Shown: positions 58,052-64,000 of the stretch, in pieces
How the letters are laid out: each line of letters starts with the position of its first letter
Position numbering within the stretch: the first letter of the stretch is position 1
From: Thozetella sp. PMI_491
Taxonomy: Eukaryota > Ascomycota > Sordariomycetes > Chaetosphaeriales > Chaetosphaeriaceae
Assembly (NCBI GenBank): GCA_021432635.1
Contig: MU270022.1
Span: 744,001 to 808,000 of the forward strand
DNA length: 64,000 bases
Reading direction: 5' to 3'
Program-made: the position numbers and the translations under genes
Notes under the pieces: generated by a model
Told to the model about the DNA's origin: nothing
Database searches by the model: none
The model's input: only the letters and a program-made list of their open reading frames with translations

Positions 58052-60539
58052 TTACCACGCAAATGTTTCCTCGACCAGATCGATCCTGCCTCCATTCTTG
58101 ACACAGTTCACAACTTGTTTTGTAACCTCGTCCGCCATCCCACCGGGCGCGCATACCATAACGGTCGTTTGGCGACCGGATTCTACGGCAGCTTGTAGCA
58201 CCGACTTAATGTTCATCCTTCCCGACTTCGCGGCCGCGTTCCTGGTGGTCAAGGTGGCGGGGTGGCTTTCCTCCTCGGGGGAAGTAAGTTTTCCTTCGGT
58301 GTCGGCAAGCCCTGTGCACCAGAAGGTATACTCGATACCTTCAGCATCAACAAGGAAGTGCTGCCTTACATGCTCGATAAGCGCCGACTCCCGAGCAGAC
58401 CAGGCCACAATGAATCTCGTCGCCTTCATACCTCGAGAATTTCCATGGGATTCGCCTCCTTGCCGGGCGGTGCTAGCATACTGTTGTACGACGCCAAGGA
58501 TATGCGTGATTCCAATACCACCTGCGATGCACAAGACCGTGTCTGCCGTGTACAGTGGCTGCAGAGCCACCCGATGACCTGCGTACGGGCCCTCGGTATA
58601 GGCAGATATATCCACGCTCGAGCCAGTAGCTAACAAGCGGTTTCTCAGGCTAGAGGTTACGCCGGAATGCGTTCGAACGAGGAACCGAATGGACGGGGTG
58701 ATATCTGGAGCCTGGGTTCCGCGGGCTGGTTTTACTTCCTGCTTCCCGGAGGCAGATTCAGGAGGAGATCCAACTGGACGGGACTCCTCCACGCCATCGA
58801 CCTTTTCGTTGCTGTTGGAAATAGAGACTGGACGCGAGACAATCGTGTGCGCTGGCTGCCCCACCATCCGCCAACCTGCAACACTGAACGGGTGACTCTC
58901 CCAGAACTTCCCGAAATCTGGGAGGTAGAGGAAAGTATGCTGCGCGGGGCCGAAACCCCAAGCGACCCGCGGGAAAATCGTGATTTGCATGATCTCGGTG
59001 CCGGGAACTTCCTCTACAATTGCCCTGGAGTTACCAATGTGACTGTAGAATGCAACACGCGCCACGCGGGCAACTCGGTCAAAGGCCCAGAAGGCAAACG
59101 AAATGTAAAGCCAGACTTGGTAGCCGTAGTCGAAGCCGAAGTGAGGGACCAGATGGTACCAGCATCCAACCAAGGTGAGAACGACGAGGACGATGTGGAG
59201 GCCCAGGAAGATCTCATACAGTTTGAGGCGGAAAGGGAGGACTGCAAGGCCGGCTGCCAGGCACATGGCGATCGTTGCGAAAATACCCCACCACTGAACA
59301 AGAGAGATAATTCAGCATTTGAAGAAGTCGTGCCGATTTCCGGGATACTTACGTAGAAAGGTTCTGTAGCCTTGGCGGCATACGCCGACGCTCCGTCGTA
59401 GCCCGGCTCGAAGTATGCCAAGGTGTAGACGATGGAATGGACCACCGCCTGTACGGCAGCCACTCTCGCCGTCCATCGATGCAAGATCAGGAATGTCGTC
59501 TGGCTCCATCCAGTCAGCGAGATCAGGAGATTGTTCCGTCCTGCGAACAGTATGGCAATGCTCATGTTGACAAGGCTGAGAGTACCGGTTCGGTTGCCGA
59601 CATATTCACAAAGTTCAAATCCAGTCGACATGAAGAATATATTGGGCTGGAAGCTCTCATAGGACACGGCGGAGAATACGACGTTCAAGATGACGTAGAT
59701 GCTGATGAATATGCTTAATGTCCTCCCAGGCAAGTAACCTGTACGACCGGGGAGAGGCTCAAGGCGCCGGGACCCAAACAGGGCCGGGAGGAATACATGC
59801 TGCTGGAGCTTCGCTCGGAGACTGGACAACTGTAACTGCTTCTGAAGGCCAGGGAAGAGGACCGCGGCTTGGGACACAAGACCAGCGACAACGATAATGC
59901 CAATGGTGACAAAATAGATGGCGACCCTGAGAGGTGATTTGTCAGGTTTCTAGACCAAAAAGGCAGGGACAATGTAATGAAAACGTACGAGTACTTTGTG
60001 TGAGCATATTCGGATCTCGCAAATTCTCCCTCGGTGCCGTGGGTAGAAAAGTAGACATCAGGGTTCACCAAGCTGGTTTCATTGAGCCACGTCGCATCGG
60101 CCGCGAGCACCTCAGTAGGCGGGGTGGATGGCAGGCTTTCCTGGAGCGTGGGCGATGATGCCCCGCCCACAGCCTGGTTGCTAAAGCATTCGGCTTGCTT
60201 GTCTGCAGGGTATCCATCGGCGTTGCAGTTTTGCTGGATGCAGTAGGCCATCGTCTGCAGCCACGGCGTGTTGGTAGCGTAGCACTCGTCGCTTGTCATG
60301 CCCATCATGTCCATGCCGCTCATATCCCCGCCATCCATGCCCGCCATGCTGCCTCCATCGCTGCCATCGCTGAAAGTGGTGCAGCTCAGGTAGAGGGCCG
60401 AGAGCGAGTCATGACATGCCTGGCAGCACAGATCGGGGTAGAGGGAGATCCCAAAACCGACAATGCCATCGGCCCTGCCTTGGACATTATCTACAACACC
60501 AAAAAGAGCAGTGATAACAAGCGCGATTGAGGGTATCAT
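58052..60539 (-). CDS. Ferric/cupric reductase (FRE family) with Met-rich exposed segment
   Basis: Three exons, 60539-59989, 59926-59353, 59293-58052, 788 residues. Signal peptide 1-21, an outside-facing region of about 160 residues with cysteines 38, 39, 42, 53 and 86 and a Met/Asp/Gly segment (65-81, seven Met in 17 residues), then the ferric-reductase transmembrane core: HRWTARVAAVQAVVH and HIVLVVLTLVGCWYH give the two H-x13-H haem pairs. The FAD-binding SHPFSVAG follows, then an NAD(P)H domain with CIAGGIGITHILG and a C-terminal CAPGGMADEV. It moves electrons from cytosolic NAD(P)H across the plasma membrane to reduce Fe(III) or Cu(II) chelates before uptake. Its neighbour at 56295 is an opine-type dehydrogenase transcribed the same way. 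Confidence 0.93.
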
Positions 60540-61460
60540 GACGGGCGGAATCGCGTGCGAAGAGCAACAAACCAAAGGCAATACAAGACGGTGGGCTCTA
60601 GCCACGCGCCGAAAAGAGGGCAACCAGGAAGACACGGTGGAGGCAACTTGGCGCCATTGGGACGACAATAATTAATAAACAACCCACAGACGGACCAGAC
60701 AGTTTGGTGCATGCCTCCAACGCAACCTACCCTGCTTTTCTTTTTTTCTTTTTTCACCACGCACTGGTGTGAGGTCTCCTCGTTGGGAGCGATATTGAGC
60801 CAGTTTGGACAAACGAGGGTTAGTGCTGGTATGCAGCCAATCCCAATCAGGTCCGGACTTGAAGTGGGCGGCAGGTTGTGGGTGAGAGGGATTGAGCAAG
60901 TTTCAGCAAACAGATCACGGCACTGCAGCCAAATTATCGGGCCGCCCGAGGCGCCAGGCCCATGTGTAGTAGGTATGACCCGGGTCGCTCCCCCGCAGGA
61001 GAATCTGCCTAAAACGGCTTATTGCCGGTAACATTCTGGAAGGAGAAGCGGCCGCAAATGGGTCCTTATGCTGTGTATAACTGGCTACCCACAACCTCTC
61101 TACGAGGTTCCTGCATACAGAGAGAGAACCAATGCCCTGATTGTTTTAGTCATCCATACAACTATTACCTATGATCAAATAAAGAGCCCTTCTCGTAGAT
61201 AATAGGCAATATTCCCGTGCACCATAAGAACCTGGCTTGCACCACCCACCCGTGTCGGTAGGCTCTTTGTACTAGGAGTGAGCCGAGTTAATCCACTCAG
61301 ATGTTGCTCTAACAAAAATAGCACACGCCGAAGATGGCAGGTCTGACAAGCTGGCAATATGAGCAAGTTTTGATTTGTGTCCTGAGCAGGCTTCAGGACG
61401 TGGGGGATCATGGCTCTGGATTACTCAGAATGCGCGAGAAAATAGCAGGCTCAAAAACCT
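60540..61460. promoter_or_regulatory. Promoter region of the metalloreductase gene
   Basis: About 920 bp upstream of the reductase start; the left end has a T/C-rich run at 60730-60757 on the plus strand. No gene or repeat. I see one AGATAA at 61197-61202, but not the extended ATCWGATAA form of fungal iron-GATA sites. Confidence 0.4.
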
Positions 61461-63941
61461 TCATGCACGCTCCGAATCGAACGCCGCCAAATCCACATGA
61501 GAGGTTTCCCCAACCGCCTTCTTCACCACCATAACCAGGTCGTCCACGTCCGACAGCAGGCGTATAAACGCATTCACAACACTAGCCCACTGCCCGCCGG
61601 TTTCCCCGCCCAGCTGCTCTCGGGCACTGGTCTCTTCGGGTCCCCTCTCCGCCCTCTTGGTTCCTCTAGACAGTCCAAGCGCCCTGCCGACTAGTGGTAC
61701 CGGAAGCACCGCGGGAATCGGCTCGCCAGATACTAGTGATTGCTGAATGAGCGATATCACAGCCATCAAATCGGCAACTAGGCCCTCGTCCCCAGCACCG
61801 GTATGATAGACAAAGCGGCTTCGGAGCTCGGCCGGCAACTTCTCCACGTACAACACAAGCTGCGTCATGTGAATATTCATACTCAAGCACAGATCACACA
61901 CTTGGCTGAGGGTGGCAGAGTCGATATTGGATGTTGAGAACTCGAACTTTGTCAATCGAATCGGGCCCACGAGAGCAGTGAGCACCTCGTCCGAAACGAT
62001 ACCCTCTTTCTCAACCACTTCGACCAAATCGGCCGGCGGCGAGCGCCACGCCGACACGAAGAGCGCGTAGCGATCCTTGATCGCCGACAGCTGGTCCGAC
62101 AACACGTGTCGATAGTGCCGGCTCCCAGATGGTGGCCGTGGGAAGAACATGACGAAAGTCGACGCCGCAAAGCCGATCATCACGAGGAGGACCCTTCGCC
62201 AAAACAGAGTGTACCCTACGCCGGGGTTTCCGTAACTCGGAATGTGGGTGTCGATCCAGCTGTATGAGACTACCATGTACATGGTAGACGTGAGCATGAT
62301 GCCGGCCGCCATCTGCTCCGGGGGCGCGAACAGCCGCCACCACATCATGACAACGATCGCAACCGCCATGACGGCTGCGAGGCCATAGGGGTTACCCGGG
62401 CCGTTGCCGGCGCCGATGTACCAACAGACCATGCCGAGAATCCCACCAGCTACCGTGCCGGCTGTGCGGATAAGGAGACCCGACACGAAGTCCGAGGCGT
62501 ACGGAACGAGCGACATCTGCGCCATGATGAGGGCCCACATGCCCTTCTCCCGGTAGTAGAAGCCAGCAGAGGCCGGAACGGCAGCGGGAACTGCGAGTGC
62601 TAGAGTGAGAATGAGCGTGCGTAGGGCGTGTAGTCCTGCGTCATTGGTGAACCAATCGATGAGCGCGAGGAGAACCATGCTCGCCCTGTGTCGTTGGCGG
62701 CCAGTGGGCTGCCTCATGGCCTCGAGCCGCGCAGCTGCGGAGGAATGGTCGACAGGGGCGGCGGACTCCTTGGGCTTTCTACCGAACCCCTTCCGCTTCT
62801 TTTCATGCTGTGAGACCGCCGTCATCGTCTGTTTCAGATCCAAGGTTCCCTGCACTGTAGTCGGAGGCTCGTCCTTGGACAGACTCCAGGCAAAGAGGCG
62901 CTGGATCCCCTTTGGAAGCCAGACGCGGGGCTTGCTCCGCTTCTGAGAAATTTCCGTGGCCTTTTCCAGCAGATCGGTAGCTGCCTTCGACAGGTTGGCA
63001 ATGCGCTCTCGGAACAGCAGGCCAAGCATCAGGCCGTGGAGAGGGGGCGGGTGGTCGGGTGTCTCTGGAGGGAGCACGTTGCCGTCGGCGTCGAAGAGGT
63101 ATGAGTGACCTTCAAGTAGATTTTGCGCCGACGAAGTCTCAAAGTCTGCCTGGGCATTCTTCATCTGTGCGAGAATATCTTGGGCGGCCTTCTGCTCCGG
63201 GGGTCCGTTCAAGCCTTGGCCAATGGCTCGAAATGATGCCGCCCATGCCTCGAATAGCGGAGCAATGCTAGCAGACAGCATTCCCAGCGTCTTTGTAATC
63301 ATCTCGTCCGTTGCTGGATGTCTAACGTATGCCCTTAGATCTACCGCGCGCGTAATCTGGTGGTAGGCGATCGGAAATTTAGCCCCTGGGCTCTTGTCGT
63401 CGTACAGTGCTTCGGCAGCATCCATAAGAGCCTCCCCTTTATTTATAACCTGCTCTCGTGTGATGGATAGGTTCAGCAGGCCCCCAAACGCCACAAAAAC
63501 CTGTCGCAGTGGCTCCTGGAGGGCGCTGATATCCTCGGGACTCCATTTGGAATAGGTCACGTCCATCGGGAGAAACTTGATCGACATGTCCAAGCTCTTG
63601 TATGCTAGAGCGAGCTCGGTCTTCAATCGAAGGAGTCGCGGCAGATCAAATCGGGTATCGGGGTTCTGAAAATGATGGTTTAATGCCGTGATAAACCCAG
63701 CCATCGGTGTGACTATGTCCTTCATGTTGCCGACGACAATTTGCGACGTGGACTGGGGGAATATGAGAAGATTGCAGACGGCACCAATGCCTACAGCGAT
63801 AGCGACGGGGATGATCATGATCTTCGGGATGGTCCCTTGGAAGGTCGGAATCAAGGGAGCTGATGTCAAGTAGACGTCGCCGATAATCGTGGCAAACAGA
63901 CCCACCAACATGAGTTTCGGGGCGGTAACGCGAAGACGAGC
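61461..63941 (-). CDS. ArAE/BRE4-type exporter (aromatic acid exporter family), 5' end beyond window
   Basis: The frame is open from an acceptor at 63941 to the stop at 61461, 826 residues, without introns; the first exon or exons lie past the window edge. Two membrane halves are seen: the end of an N-terminal bundle (LMLVGLFATIIGDVYL; IPKIMIIPVAIAVGIGAVCNLLIFP) and a second bundle (GLHALRTLILTLALAVPAAVPASAGFYYREKGMWALIMAQM through WRRVLLVMIGFAASTFVMFFP), separated by a long cytosolic segment, with a soluble C-terminal domain. This is the fungal ArAE_2/DUF2421 arrangement. Relatives are thought to export aromatic carboxylates or other anions. The ATG at 63911 is internal, not the start. Confidence 0.87.
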   Translation of the reverse strand, partial: ARLRVTAPKLMLVGLFATIIGDVYLTSAPLIPTFQGTIPKIMIIPVAIAVGIGAVCNLLIFPQSTSQIVVGNMKDIVTPMAGFITALNHHFQNPDTRFDLPRLLRLKTELALAYKSLDMSIKFLPMDVTYSKWSPEDISALQEPLRQVFVAFGGLLNLSITREQVINKGEALMDAAEALYDDKSPGAKFPIAYHQITRAVDLRAYVRHPATDEMITKTLGMLSASIAPLFEAWAASFRAIGQGLNGPPEQKAAQDILAQMKNAQADFETSSAQNLLEGHSYLFDADGNVLPPETPDHPPPLHGLMLGLLFRERIANLSKAATDLLEKATEISQKRSKPRVWLPKGIQRLFAWSLSKDEPPTTVQGTLDLKQTMTAVSQHEKKRKGFGRKPKESAAPVDHSSAAARLEAMRQPTGRQRHRASMVLLALIDWFTNDAGLHALRTLILTLALAVPAAVPASAGFYYREKGMWALIMAQMSLVPYASDFVSGLLIRTAGTVAGGILGMVCWYIGAGNGPGNPYGLAAVMAVAIVVMMWWRLFAPPEQMAAGIMLTSTMYMVVSYSWIDTHIPSYGNPGVGYTLFWRRVLLVMIGFAASTFVMFFPRPPSGSRHYRHVLSDQLSAIKDRYALFVSAWRSPPADLVEVVEKEGIVSDEVLTALVGPIRLTKFEFSTSNIDSATLSQVCDLCLSMNIHMTQLVLYVEKLPAELRSRFVYHTGAGDEGLVADLMAVISLIQQSLVSGEPIPAVLPVPLVGRALGLSRGTKRAERGPEETSAREQLGGETGGQWASVVNAFIRLLSDVDDLVMVVKKAVGETSHVDLAAFDSERA

Positions 63942-64000
63942 CTAAGTCGTGGGCGGCATTAGCTTTAGTAAACCGGTACCGGCGAGGGCAGCATATTGTG

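Noticed and set aside
61197-61202. GATA-type site upstream of the metalloreductase
   Set aside because: Only the 6-bp core is present; such cores occur often by chance and the extended iron-regulator form is missing.

Overview
This window is nuclear DNA from a filamentous ascomycete (Pezizomycotina). I identify 26 protein-coding loci on both strands, about 500 bp to 2 kb apart. Most are split by short introns (about 50-80 bp, donors mostly GTRNGT, CTAAC-like branch sites). I placed about 49 introns by hand; in every complete model the exon lengths sum to a multiple of three and rebuild conserved motifs across the junctions. The families also point to such a fungus: a HET-domain protein, a DUF3176 membrane protein, a Zn2Cys6 regulator, fungal bestrophin-type and ArAE/BRE4-type membrane proteins, and fungal P450s. 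I cannot name the species. I saw no tRNA, rRNA or CRISPR array.

Layout. 1-3.7 kb: no credible gene, a decayed 18-bp tandem repeat and a microsatellite. 3.7-13.2 kb: secreted tyrosinase, a Kre9/Knh1-like membrane-anchored wall protein, an alpha/beta hydrolase divergent from a sugar-porter MFS, and a ferroportin-like transporter. 14.6-24.2 kb: phenol-hydroxylase-type flavoprotein, bestrophin-like channel, HET protein, GNAT acetyltransferase. 26-29.4 kb: secreted cupredoxin with an Ala/Pro-rich tail, a solo LTR (27401-27629) with 5-bp target duplication, and an uncharacterised tail-anchored protein. 29.6-37.6 kb: NmrA/isoflavone-reductase-like protein, two maltose-O-acetyltransferase-like enzymes flanking a Bsc6-like MFS, and a Zn2Cys6 regulator beside an 80-N assembly gap. 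38-50.6 kb: CYP52-like P450, a 1277-residue adenylation-carrier-condensation enzyme, a DUF3176 protein and a metallo-beta-lactamase-fold hydrolase. 50.7-60.5 kb: a second P450 interrupted by one in-frame stop, a SAM methyltransferase, a DHA1-type MFS, an opine-dehydrogenase-family enzyme and a ferric/cupric reductase with a Met-rich exposed segment. 61.5 kb to the edge: an ArAE-type exporter that runs off the window.

Working together. The right third (about 36-60 kb) looks like a small secondary-metabolite neighbourhood: regulator, carrier-protein enzyme, P450s, methyltransferase, hydrolase, NAD(P)-dependent opine-type dehydrogenase and exporter. The opine dehydrogenase + MFS + methyltransferase + metalloreductase set at 53-60.5 kb recalls bacterial opine-metallophore loci in outline, but no nicotianamine-synthase-like gene is visible, so a metallophore role is a hypothesis. 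The rest reads as ordinary accessory fungal genome with recurring metal and aromatic-compound themes.
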